DNA from: Tetrapyrgos nigripes
Taxonomy: Eukaryota > Basidiomycota > Agaricomycetes > Agaricales > Campanellaceae
Assembly (NCBI GenBank): GCA_013368315.1
Contig: JAACJM010000192.1
Coordinates: forward strand, 1-64,000
DNA length: 64,000 nt
Direction of reading: 5' to 3'
The notes below the pieces were generated by a model. That model was not told where the DNA came from. It saw only the letters and a program-made list of their open reading frames with translations, and ran no database searches. The position numbers and the translations under genes are program-made. Of this stretch, positions 11,801 through 21,195 are shown one piece after another; within the stretch, counting starts at the first letter, position 1, and the number at the start of each line of letters is the position of its first letter.

Positions 11801-12861
11801 AGGTAGAAGTCATTGTTGTTTGGTGGACCCCTGTCACATGCCTGTCACACTTCCATTTTAGGTGGTTCATACTTTCGAAATTCGTTAAAATATCTTCCAG
11901 GTTGACAGTATACTATTGCTGCCATGAAAATGTCCGTATATACAATAAATTTTGTTCTGCCAAGTTTGGTGCAATTAGCTCAAGAATTGATGACACAGTA
12001 GCCATTATGCTAGCAATTTCTCTACTTTTCAGCCTCTCTATCACTCTATTGCACATTATCCTTCTCCATACCTTCCATTAAGCTAGCTGGAAGAATCCTA
12101 TGACCTCTATACTTTCTTGCAGCCCAAGCAGCTTGCCTTCCATTGAGACCCTTACCATAGGCATCCATGAACTTTTGAGCCCAACTGAAAAACCTACAAA
12201 AAAGTAGTCTGAGCAAAGAAAGACAAAGATACTACTTCATCAATGACATCTTGAATGGTGACGTGAGATCTTTGACATGTCTAAGAAGTAGTGCATAGCT
12301 TTTTTGGTTTTCCTGGGATGGGAATTGTGGGTGAAAGAGACTTAAACTTGTCCATAAAGCAGTGCAGCACACTCTTAGGACTAGCAGGACGTGTCTCAAG
12401 AGCAAAAACTGATGTATGGGAGCTGAATAGATCTGAAGCACTGGGCGACGTGTCTTCCTGGACTGAGTGATTGCTAGAATGTGTAGAAGTGGTCTGCAAT
12501 ATGTTATTGATAGTACAGCTGACGCACCTCGGAACCCATGGTGAGAAAGTCTGCATTGCACACTTCAGACCAGCCTTTCCTGCTCCTTGAAGGTTTTGAG
12601 TCTGGAGTTGGAGCCATGCCTTTTTGCGAGTCTAGTAGGCAGAGTATGCTGTATTTTGCCTACTACTCTCTGAAATTTTACTTCCTCTCAATTTTTTCTA
12701 TATCAGGGTAATCTTAAGGCCAAAATGAAGAACTTCATGGCAGGATTAGTCTACACATGTACATGTAAATATTTGAGACCTTTTTCTACTGAAAACGCAC
12801 CAAATTTGGGTATGTCATGCTGAGTCATGTGACGTCCACTGAAGAATGATGGCTTCTACCT
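11801..12861 (-). mobile_element. Tc1/mariner-like DNA transposon relic, 1,061 bp
   Basis: The ends are inverted repeats (AGGTAGAAGTCATTGTTGTT left; AGGTAGAAGCCATCATTCTT from the right), flanked by TA at 11799-11800 and 12862-12863. Removing it joins two parts of an LTR. Length is short for a complete Tc1/mariner-like element, so it is an internal deletion derivative that keeps only the 3' part of the transposase. Confidence 0.85.
12046..12556 (-). pseudogene. Transposase C-terminal remnant
   Basis: Two minus-strand frames carry the remnant. One ends near 12281 (..LHCFMDKFKSLSPTIP..). The other ends at TAG 12046-12048 with RFFSWAQKFMDAYGKGLNG followed by RQAAWAARKYRGHRILP. I recall this MDAY..GL.G..AAWA.KKYRGHR ending from DDE transposases of basidiomycete Tc1/mariner-like elements, and the TA target site fits. 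The frame is broken and the catalytic region is absent, so it cannot be active. Confidence 0.55.
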
Positions 12862-13060
12862 TAGAGATAGAGGAAAGTGAGCTAGCTGACTAGGCTCAAC
12901 ACTGTGTAGACAGGTGTACAGAGTGGAGATGAAGTGAATGAACTGGGGAATCAGTTACAAAGGATCACAAGTATATATGAGAAAGTCTAAGGGATGAGAA
13001 AGAGTTAATGAAAATAGACCTTGATTTATCATGAAGGCCTCACAGATACAGACTGTGTCC

Positions 13061-13328
13061 ATGTAAAGCATATGCCCAAGGTGATGCCTGTCAATTGCAG
13101 TGTTGCTCCTAAATGACTATATCATCACACCAACTCAAATTTTTGCCTCATTGGATGCTTAGATATTATATCTTTCCACCATTCACATTATAACATTTAG
13201 CCATAGATCAACAAGGCTAGACAGCCAAATTGTTCAAGATATGGTTGAGTCATTAACTAACTTGGGTTGCTTCAATGTTGATAAATTGGCTGAATCATAT
13301 TTGATCCTTGGTTATTTCAGTGTGAAGG
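13061..13328. other. No feature recognised
   Basis: An AT-rich stretch that probably contains the lost 3' end of the LTR fragments upstream. Nothing else is supportable. Confidence 0.4.
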
Positions 13329-13822
13329 TCTGGTGTCATGAACCCTTGAGCCAGGCTAACCTCTTGATGCCAAATGGGCTTGTTGATGAGGGGAGAATGC
13401 CCCAGGAGGAGTCTGGAACCTAGGGGTGGCTTCAGTGAGAGGGAGTGACACTACTCACCCACTGACCCTAAGCCTATGAGATCAGAGATCTGAGCTGCTG
13501 GTGGATCAATCTACACACCTGTAAGGCAACCGAGATGACAGCAAAGAACTAGACCAAGGAGAACGATGATGGATGGTGAATGTAGAACAAGAATCCCTAT
13601 GAAGGATACAAGACACCTGTGACTCCTGAGAGAGTCATCCAACTAGATTCACTGTGCACAAGTATAGTGCACGTATCCCTCAATTTACAATGCAGAACAA
13701 GCAAAGAAGAATAAGAGGAAACAACAACAAGATCAATTCTGAGGCTTGAGTACAGGAGAACACTACCTATATATGAGTAGTGAAACCAACTCCTGTATCA
13801 AGACTCCGCAACTAACTATGGT

Positions 13823-14913
13823 TAGTGTACATGGCAACGGCAGCGAGTTCTGTCAAATGCCAGGTATTTTTCAGTATTTTTCCAAAATGGGAACAAGGGC
13901 CTTGCAGTGAGACTAAACAAGTTTTGTTTTGTTCTACCAATTTAGCAAGCCATGTCAATAGATATATATAAATGTTTGTTTTTGCGTCCCCAGCTTTACC
14001 TACCCTCCTATCTATCACTATGCCAGGCACAGGTGGTTCCAGTGTTCCCAAATTCATCTCTAATTACTTCTCTAAAGTCAAACAACTTGAAAACAAGTCT
14101 GGGCGCAGTATCTACAAATGTAACTTCTGCAATATCGAGCTCGAACATCATGACAACTGACTTCTGAAGCATATCTCAGATATCTGTTCTTGTTCGGATG
14201 CCACAGATGCCGCTTGTGAAGAGGCTTTCAAATTCCTCAAAGATCATGGCTCTACTGTTGCTAGACCCAAGACCAAGAAGTGTAAAGGAGAAGAAGGACC
14301 TCTCAACACCTTTTTTGATCATCCTCTTACTGCTCGAGAGGAAGAAGAAGCGGAGAAGCTACTGTTGCATAGTTGGGTGTCTTCTAACCATACATTTCTC
14401 TCTGTCAGCAACCCCTATTTCCTAAAATTCCTTCATTTTCTCTGCCAACACCATACGTGCTTTGGACTCATGTCTTTGACTCAGAGGCAGCACAAGTCAA
14501 GAAAGAGGAGATGGATGAATTAAAGGGGCATATGAGTATGACCCTTTTGATTGATGGTTGGAAAGATCTTCTCAAGCGTAGCATCTATGGGACAGTGGCT
14601 TCTCAGGTTGATCAGGAACCAGTTGTATTGGAGAAGGAGATCAAGGTAGAGAAAAATATAGAGTTGGAGTTGGAGTTGGAGGAGCTTGAAGAGGTGGACA
14701 AGGGGGTAGAGCCCAAGGGCTTCAATGACAAGATTAATGTTTTGAATGATTCGGTAGACAGTACATGGGATCTGAAGAGTTTATTGAGAGAATTAGGAAT
14801 GTAGAGATTAAAATAGAATTTATCATTGATTTTTACTGCCATTTACCTGCCATTTGCCAGCTCTGCCACCTGCCAAGCTGCCATGGCCTCAAGACGACTT
14901 GCCATACACACTA
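13823..14913 (+). mobile_element. hAT DNA transposon, 1,091 bp, TSD ACTATGGT
   Basis: The 8-bp target duplication ACTATGGT is perfect (13815-13822 and 14914-14921). Terminal inverted repeats read TAGTGTACATGGCAA left and TAGTGTGTATGGCAA from the right. The subterminal regions carry repeated TGCCA/TGGCA motifs, typical of hAT transposase binding sites. It encodes only the N-terminal part of a transposase and is a deletion derivative. Confidence 0.95.
14020..14804 (+). pseudogene. hAT transposase remnant with BED zinc finger
   Basis: From ATG 14020 the product has a BED finger (YKCNFC...LLKHIS..C), interrupted by TGA at 14158-14160 after HHDN. The frame then continues through a Lys/Glu-rich linker to SNHTFLSVSNPYFLKFL. 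After a frameshift near 14450 the other frame gives TLLIDGWKDLLKRSIYG then TVASQ..PVVL, the start of a hAT RNase-H-like domain. It then degenerates into Glu-rich sequence and stops at 14804. The catalytic core and dimerisation domain are missing. Confidence 0.85.
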
Positions 14914-15230
14914 ACTATGGTGCTCCTCTAACTAATATACTAAATGATTGCGAGTCCCAAACAATGAATAGAATAAGTGAATCAAATGTTAAACAACAAA
15001 TATAGATGTGGATCGATGAACAGAATGAATAATTGACATAATAAATGAAACGGAAATAGAATAGGGTGGGGGTGCACATAGGTATAATTGAAAAACCCTC
15101 TGAGGGTTTCTGGGCTTAGGCAGTGAATGATGTAAGAGTGATGGATATGGAAATATGAAGGAGTGTATGGGTATGGCATGTGCTGAAGGTGTAGCTGAAG
15201 GTGGCTGAGATGAGGATTTCTGACATCTGG

Positions 15231-15820
15231 TTGAATCACCTTTTGAGCTCAGGTTGACTCATTAAGTCCAGAAGGCTAACTCAGTGTACTTAAGAGGGTT
15301 GAATCAGTATCTTGACTGTGGCTGTCTCAGACTTAGGGGATGGCTAAATCAGAGTTCACCTAAGGTCAGGTTGACTCAGAGTGATAAATCAGACAAAGCT
15401 CAGGGAAAATACATATTTTGCTCCTTTTTTCTTACAGGTGATGACACATTGCTCGGAATCAGAGGGATTTCTTTTCTGCGCTCAGGACAAGTGACTTTTC
15501 CATTCTTGACAGTCAGGTCTTCAAGTTCCTGAAATGAATGAATGGCAGTTCTGTTTGTATACTTATAATGGAATACATACCGGTGGAACTGTGACTTTTT
15601 CGACTTCTTCAACATGTCCTGTATTGACCTAGTAACTTGTTTGATGGCCAAAAAATAATTGAGGGCTTCAAAAACATTGAAAGCTATACTAAATTCAGCC
15701 AAAATACTTGTAAAATTTCTATATAGGAAAATTTTTAAGAGACCCTCAGACTGAACCAACCATCCCCAGTATATTGCTCACTTAAGTTTTGCCACCCCCT
15801 TGCAAAGAATATAGCTGGTC
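15231..15820. other. No gene recognised
   Basis: This contains a run of GTTGACTCA/GAATCAG-like short imperfect repeats (15250-15400) and no element ends or coding signal that I can identify. Confidence 0.4.
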
Positions 15821-15822
15821 TA

Positions 15823-16061
15823 CCGTACCACTTCAATCAATTTGTCAGTAATGGGTAACAGACCTCCCAAAAACGACAAAATTTCCACCTTGTAACCCGT
15901 AAATCATCTACCGTTACACGCCAAAAACCCGCGGGAAATCAACCCATAAAAGGCAATTTTTCGTTGCCTTGTAATGGTAACATCCTCAAACTGACGAATA
16001 TTTAGATTCGTCACCTGTGTAACAGTAACGGTGGGGTGACGAATTAATTTAAATGGTACAG
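15823..16061. mobile_element. TA-flanked MITE, 239 bp
   Basis: Ends CCGTACCACTTCAATCAATT and, from the right, CTGTACCATTTAAATTAATT, flanked by TA (15821-15822 and 16062-16063). Related to the MITE at 2114-9219. The interior has short inverted segments (GTTACACG / TGTAAC, GACGAAT / ATTCGTC). Confidence 0.8.
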
Positions 16062-16785
16062 TAGTGCGCATTATAGTTCTACATTGCCTAGATAGTCATC
16101 AGGAAAAACCCCATTTGCGAATTTATCTGAATTCGGGCTTTTCCCCTGGTTTTTGCTAGATTTCTGTTGATTTCCCAGAATAAGGCAGGATTAGGAGGTA
16201 TTGGGACTTATAGGTATCAGAAGGTTTCAAGCTAGTCAGTAGTCGTAGGTATAGTAATAGTGTGTCCTTCCAGCAAACGCAAAAATTGATAGAAAATGTT
16301 TGCGCCATTCACTATGTGCCCAAAACCTCAAATGGTGCTAAATGACAGTGTTGCATATATGCGAAAGAAGGCTTATTACAAGCTCAAAGTGAACAAAATT
16401 TGAGATTTCACCTTTGCTACAAATAAGTCAAAGAATGGTAGCATAGGCATGCTTGTCCGAGATATTATTTACAAAAAAGTCCTTGGCCATATCCAAGACA
16501 TTGCTGCCATTCAAGGTAGATTGGCAAGGACCCAGAGGAAACTGGAAGCAACAGCACGGGAGGAGACGGGATGAATATGCACTGCCACATGCAGAAACGG
16601 AGTGTAAAGAACTCAGCCTCATTTCAATCGGCCTCGTAACTTTTTGGTATTGCTTATAGCGCTAACTAGGATTGTATCGCAATGGCAAATGTGCGTGACT
16701 AAGCAGACCAGCGCAAATGGTAGCGGGCTTTGCCACCCCAGAAGGGCTGGCCCTGCGCCGGTTATGTCTGTCAAGCGGATACATG

Positions 16786-17065
16786 AGTTCTGGCATATCT
16801 GCTCAACGGACATACAGTGGCGGCCGTTGAAAATCCACTGTCCCAAAAAGGCAACTCATGATGTACAATGAATATTGACAAAACGACTTGACGGGGGTTT
16901 GAGACTCGACTACCTGTGACTATGCTCAACGTTGGAATGTCCACTTTAGGATGTGTTGCCATTGTGTGGCTGGATTTCAGACAGTTTCTCCCTCAGATAC
17001 GCAGATGGGAAAACGTTGCCTTTTTTGAACAGTGCATTTTCAACAGCCACCACTGTATGAACTAT
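16786..17065. repeat. Inverted repeat arms
   Basis: The segment 16800-16856 (CATACAGTGGCGGCCGTTGA and following) is matched in reverse complement at 17015-17060 (TTTTCAACAGCCACCACTGT and neighbours), leaving a loop of about 150 bases. It may be the core of a foldback element; outer ends are not defined. The flanking 16064-16785 shows nothing else. Confidence 0.55.
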
Positions 17066-17245
17066 TGCCAATTGACACCCATATCTAGAAGCCGGATTTA
17101 TTGTCTTTTCGGACGCATATCCGTAACTATGTCCAGATTCTCGATTCTCGGTCTTTTTGTACTTCTTTTAGTAGTTTTGATACAGAATATGTCTGTACAC
17201 CAATCAAATATACTAAAAGCATCCATATATGGCAACTTTTCGTTG

Positions 17246-17450
17246 AACTGAACAACCACTACTCCAACATTGGAGTAGTAATTCCTAGTGGTTCCCTGAC
17301 TCTCTTTCAGAGAGAAGGGCCTTGTGGGGTCAAAACATCCGCCATCAAACTCCCACACTTGAGGTCCCCAGTTCGATCCCGGGCTGAACCAACTGGGGAA
17401 AGGTGCCACTGCTTCGCATGGCAAGTTACGAGGCCCTCCTCAACAAAACA
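17246..17450 (+). repeat. SINE-like tRNA-related repeat
   Basis: An A-box-like CCTAGTGGTTCCC (17284-17296) is followed by a B-box AGTTCGATCCCGG (17370-17382) and the tail ACTGGGGAAAGGTGCCACTG that recurs at 9475 and 42155. The box spacing is wider than in a tRNA, so a tRNA-derived SINE is more likely than a tRNA gene. The same CAACCACTACTCCAAC motif appears inverted near 19605. Confidence 0.5.
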
Positions 17451-17508
17451 TCATTCTTATATTGACTACGTTGCAGCTACTTGCAAAGTAGTATGAACGA
17501 AATAAGTT

Positions 17509-17582
17509 GGGAGTTTGAACCCGTGGAAAAGACTTTGAGGTCGCTACAGGTCGCTAAGAGTATGACATAAACATAAATTAAT
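17509..17582 (-). repeat. R1 repeat end, copy 3
   Basis: TTTGAACCCGTGGAAAAGAC, then GAGGTCGCTAC (duplicated once) and GACATAAACATAAATTAA. Downstream, 17590-17860 resembles the body that precedes copy 6 at 43010-43300. Confidence 0.6.
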
Positions 17583-17920
17583 GACGATGAAGAGGCAAGA
17601 ATTCTGAATTACGAGGGCGCCGAGGCTGAAGCCAAGCTTCAGAAGCAGAGGAAGTAGGGCGGCGAGTACTGGCAAATGTCGGATAACAATTAGTATGGCC
17701 ATACTTGTGGAGAGAAAGCCGTGGACGCGAGTAAGTATCCCATGAAGCACGACGCTGGCAATGAAGGTGAGATGAGTCAACACACTGGCATGACATCATG
17801 ATTGTCAACGTATGTAGACCCAGTCCAGACTCAGTCTGGATATTTCAGGTTGATCGGGAAAGTAGAGACCGGTGTGGTGTGGTGACGACACACAGTTGGG
17901 TTGAGTGGCAACGAAAAGGG

Positions 17921-17996
17921 GTGGGATTTTGAGGTTGTGGTAAAATTTTCGAGGTCGACATAAGTTAACTCGGCCTTAAAGGGCCTCGTAATCATT
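17921..17996 (-). repeat. R1 repeat end, copy 4
   Basis: A diverged R1 copy: GGTGGGATTTTGAGGTTGTG..., GAGGTCGACATAAGTTAACT, GGCCTTAAAGGGCCTCGTAA. It shares its variant pattern with the 30684 copy, suggesting a subfamily. Confidence 0.6.
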
Positions 17997-18508
17997 TTCT
18001 GTGGTTTTTTGCTTCTCCACATCCCAAACGACGCAATTTTCAGCACAGGTTGATTGCTTACTCTTTTTAATTGATTTTCTAAGCATATTTTAGATATTTT
18101 TGTCACCAAAAAGTTCGAATTTATTCAAGTACCATTTGAGTACCATTACCCTAATCATACCATTTCATCTTGAAAAGGGAGACACCATCATTTTGGGCTT
18201 AGTAACTTTGACATTTACTCACGCTAATTTCAGTAACCTCTAATTCCAAATGACGTCTTTACCCATGTATGTATATTATTTATTTATAGTGGGTGTGTAT
18301 CGTTTGTTTCCTTTTCTTCCCCCATTGTATCCCTACGGATTTTTTGTCAAGTTTGTTTTTTTGCACTACTAAAGATGGATAACTGTGAAGGTGAGCTTTG
18401 GTGTGTATCTGTGCTTGTCTAATGTTGTTGATTGCTACTCTGTTGTGTTAGATGCCATGGTTTCAGTGTCAGATATGGCTCCTTCTTTGGTGTCAAGAAC
18501 TTTTCAAA
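17997..18508. other. No feature recognised
   Basis: AT-rich, without coding potential or element ends that I can identify. Confidence 0.4.
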
Positions 18509-18513
18509 AGTAC

Positions 18514-19014
18514 TGTCAAGGTTGTCGATACACTCAAATAACCACCCAAGTCACACACTAAGAGAGCAGATACAAGGCCAATAGATTGAGAGAGATGTAA
18601 ATGAGATAGAGAGAAAGAGAGAGACAAGTAGGCTGACTAGGCTCTACACTGCGTAGTAGTAGTACGGAGTGGAGATGAAGTGAACGAACTGGGGAATCAG
18701 TTACAAAAGATCTTGGGTATACATATATGAGAAATATGAAGGGATGGGAAAAGTAAGTAAAAGTAGAATGATGCCATATGGTTAAGAAAGATAAGGAGAT
18801 CGAATCAAAGATAGGAAGAACAGATGATAGATAAGAAAGATAGGAAGATTGATGACAGTTATTATAGAGTTTGACAGGTTTTATAAGGTTCAAAGTCAGT
18901 AATATAAGGTTAAAAAGGTTTATCAAGGAAATGCGATAGACGAATGATCAGAAAACAGGTTCAGTAATGTAGTAGAGGAGGAAGGAGGACAGAGAACTGT
19001 AGCAGTTCTTGACA
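18514..19014 (-). mobile_element. Solo LTR, gypsy type, TSD AGTAC
   Basis: This 501-bp segment is flanked by AGTAC on both sides (18509-18513 and 19015-19019). On the plus strand it starts TGTCAAGG and ends TTGACA. It is homologous to 1586-2095 (opposite strand) and to the gypsy LTRs at 20165 and 29079, sharing CACCCAAGTCACAC, GGAGATGAAGTGAACGAAC and the TATATG region. Sense orientation is the minus strand. Confidence 0.92.
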
Positions 19015-19221
19015 AGTACAAAAGTGTTAACACAATGTGCATATTAAAACAGGGTTCATCTAGCGCTGCATAAGCATATATAAAACAAACATAAGCAGCA
19101 ACATCACAAAGAGATGAATTGATACATATGCAAGAGTATGCAAGCGTACTTACTAAGATATGTGATGTGTTCTTGATTTAGAGAGTCGGGGGCTGCATGC
19201 GCACTCGCAACGCACTAGAAT

Positions 19222-19600
19222 ATTCAGTTCAACATAAAGAGTGCTTCAGAGGTGTAGACGCCCTACCCTGCCTGCAAGGACGATTGGCCCTACATCTCTG
19301 TTGCTTGCCCTGCAGCATCCAGCAATTGGGTCTGTGTAGTAGCTCCTTGTAGCTAGTACAGTGCAGCGTAATTCTATCTATCTATCTAAAGTAAACCCAA
19401 GCCCAAGATGGCCAGAATCCTCCTATTCAGGTCATATGTGCAATCCCTGCTTGTAGCAGACAGTGCAAGACCCACTGAGGCAGGGAGAACCCCCCATGTA
19501 TGAACTGAACCCACCAACGTTGGATACCAGCCAAATGTCAAAGGTCATAGGGGGGTAAGCACTGACCATTTCAGTCAGGTTTACTTTATGTTGAACTGTT
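19222..19600. mobile_element. MITE-like hairpin element, about 380 bp
   Basis: CAGTTCAACATAAAG at 19222 is matched in inverse by CTTTATGTTGAACTG ending near 19600. No clear target duplication is visible. It abuts an inverted fragment of the SINE-like repeat (GTTGGAGTAGTGGTTGTTCA). No coding sequence. Confidence 0.55.
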
Positions 19601-19639
19601 GGAGTAGTGGTTGTTCAGTTCAACACCTATTACCCAGAC

Positions 19640-20159
19640 CAAGTAATAGTAATAGTAATAGTATGCAAAAATAATATATTTAATAGGTAATTAATAGAAA
19701 TAGGTTGAAAGTATCCAATAGCATGCCGAAATGATGCTGAAGTCAGCCAGTCGATGATGAACGGTGAATGGGAAATGAAAAATGAGAAAGCAGCAACATT
19801 TTAATCGTCTTCCAATGAGTCTAAATAATGGCATTCCAAGTTCTCCTCTGGCCACCTGTCCCACCTCCTTGTCATTGGGCAGCTATTTTATACTTCTTGT
19901 TGCCTTGCTTTTTCAGCACGGTACCATGCTCTTCCTCTTTCCCCACCTTTCTTTCCTGTCATTACCTCGCTCATGTTCATGTGGTCGTTGCCCACTCCAG
20001 AATTGAAGGATAAAAAAATTAACGCACTCGGTATTCGAGGATAGAATGGTTTTGCCCTAGCCTGGGGACCAACTGCTCATCTCTGGTGAGTTTCAGCCAA
20101 GGAGAGTCATCACCACGGTGTTCCATTTGACAAGAACGTATATGAGAGTTGGTGAACTG
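19640..20159. other. No gene recognised
   Basis: A short TAATAG microsatellite (19645-19665) is the only feature. Short open frames here have no recognisable domain. Confidence 0.4.
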
Positions 20160-20164
20160 GTCAT

Positions 20165-20592
20165 TGTCAAGAACGTTTGTCACTTAGCAATGACCACCCA
20201 AGTCACAATGAATCAAATAGATTGACGGGTTTACAAACAAGGTGATGTAAGAAGAGAGAGAGAGAAAGAGAGAACAAGAATAGAGAGATAGTAGAGACGA
20301 GTAGACAATGAGTAGCTGACTATACTCAACACTGCACTGTACTGAGAGCGGAGTGGAGACGAAGTGAACAGACTAAAGAACTAACTACAAGTCTTTTGGT
20401 ATATATGTAAAAGAAGTGAATTGAGAATAAGTGAATAAGTGAGAATGTCCATGGAGATAGGAATCGGAGGAGATAAATGATGTACATATTAGATCAAGTG
20501 ATGGTAACTGTAGACAGAGAAGATGATGGTGAGAGAAATGATTAATAGTCCATGGAGATAAGAAATGAATAGATCGGCAGCAATTCGTGACA
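20165..20592 (-). repeat. gypsy 3' LTR (428 bp)
   Basis: The copy next to the polypurine tract. Compared with the other LTR it lacks CA at one dinucleotide and differs by ten transitions. A (GA)n stretch (GAGAGAGAGAAAGAGAG) lies near 20256. Confidence 0.95.
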
Positions 20593-21118
20593 CTACCCCC
20601 CTCTTATAACAAGCTTGCACCAGAGCTTGTACGTTGTTGACCCCGTCATTGGAAACGGATATATCCCAGAGTCCTGTTTCCCACCAGTCGTTGAGCCTCC
20701 TTTCCATCTCTTCACAGATTGCCTCCTCCTCGTCATTTGTATTGCAATCCCATAGTGCTGCAGGGGTATGATGTCCCCAGGCACCCCAACCATCAGAGTC
20801 CCAACCGTCATTGTCATCAGAGTTACCCCATCCATTGTCGCGCATGTCGTTGTTAGCGCTCCACCAATCGTAAAACCCATCGGATTTTACCCAACCCCCC
20901 TCCAGTGTGTCGCTGTTGGCGTTCCACCAGTCGTCGTAGAACCAATAATTTGGGTCGTAGTTCTATGCCATGTGCCAAAAGAGGTCGACTCTGTCGTCAC
21001 AAGGGTTGTATGGAATTTTGGTGCCAGAGAACATGAGCGAACTCTCGGGTGAGAATGAGAAGAAGAAAGTGTCTGGGATAGTGGTAACAGTGGAGGTGAA
21101 CATGTTTGTTGAATCCAT
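20489..21118 (-). pseudogene. Third ORF of the gypsy element, Trp/Asp/Asn-rich
   Basis: ATG at 21118 lies 78 nt after the pol stop. The 209-residue product is interrupted by one TAG at 20963-20965. It is rich in Trp, Asp and Asn (for example DNGWGNSDDNDGWDSDGWG), and its last 34 residues, encoded inside the LTR, form a hydrophobic stretch (GLLIISLTIIFSVYSY). The position matches envelope-like ORFs of some gypsy elements, but there is no signal peptide and no recognisable family. The product could be a C-terminally anchored or accessory protein; function unknown. Confidence 0.6.
20593..20605 (-). other. gypsy polypurine tract
   Basis: On the minus strand AAGAGGGGGGTAG lies immediately before the 3' LTR, establishing the element's direction. 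Confidence 0.85.
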
Positions 21119-21195
21119 GGCCAGGCGTAGGTCTTTTTAAGGTCCTTGTCTTGACGGGTACCTTGTATCAGTAATATTCTGACAGTAAACGCCGT

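Larger units (their letters stand above)
11582..13060 (-). mobile_element. Nested gypsy-type LTR fragments
   Basis: Two partial LTRs of the 18514-19014 family overlap here. The first begins TGTCAAGGACATG at 11582 and stops at 11724; a second begins TGTCAAGGTTGCTG at 11725. The second is split by the Tc1/mariner relic (11801-12861) and resumes at 12864 with ACTAGGCTCAACACTGTG and GGAGATGAAGTGAATGAAC. Neither 3' end is found, so both are truncated. Sense orientation is the minus strand. Confidence 0.75.
13334..15225. mobile_element. Solo LTR (about 793 bp) interrupted by a hAT element
   Basis: Begins TGTCATG, ends TGACA, and is flanked by TCTGG on both sides (13329-13333 and 15226-15230). Subtracting the hAT insertion and one copy of its 8-bp target duplication leaves about 793 bp. 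It differs from the other LTR families in the window. TATATAT near 13771 could be a promoter element. No internal region remains, and orientation is not established. Confidence 0.85.
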
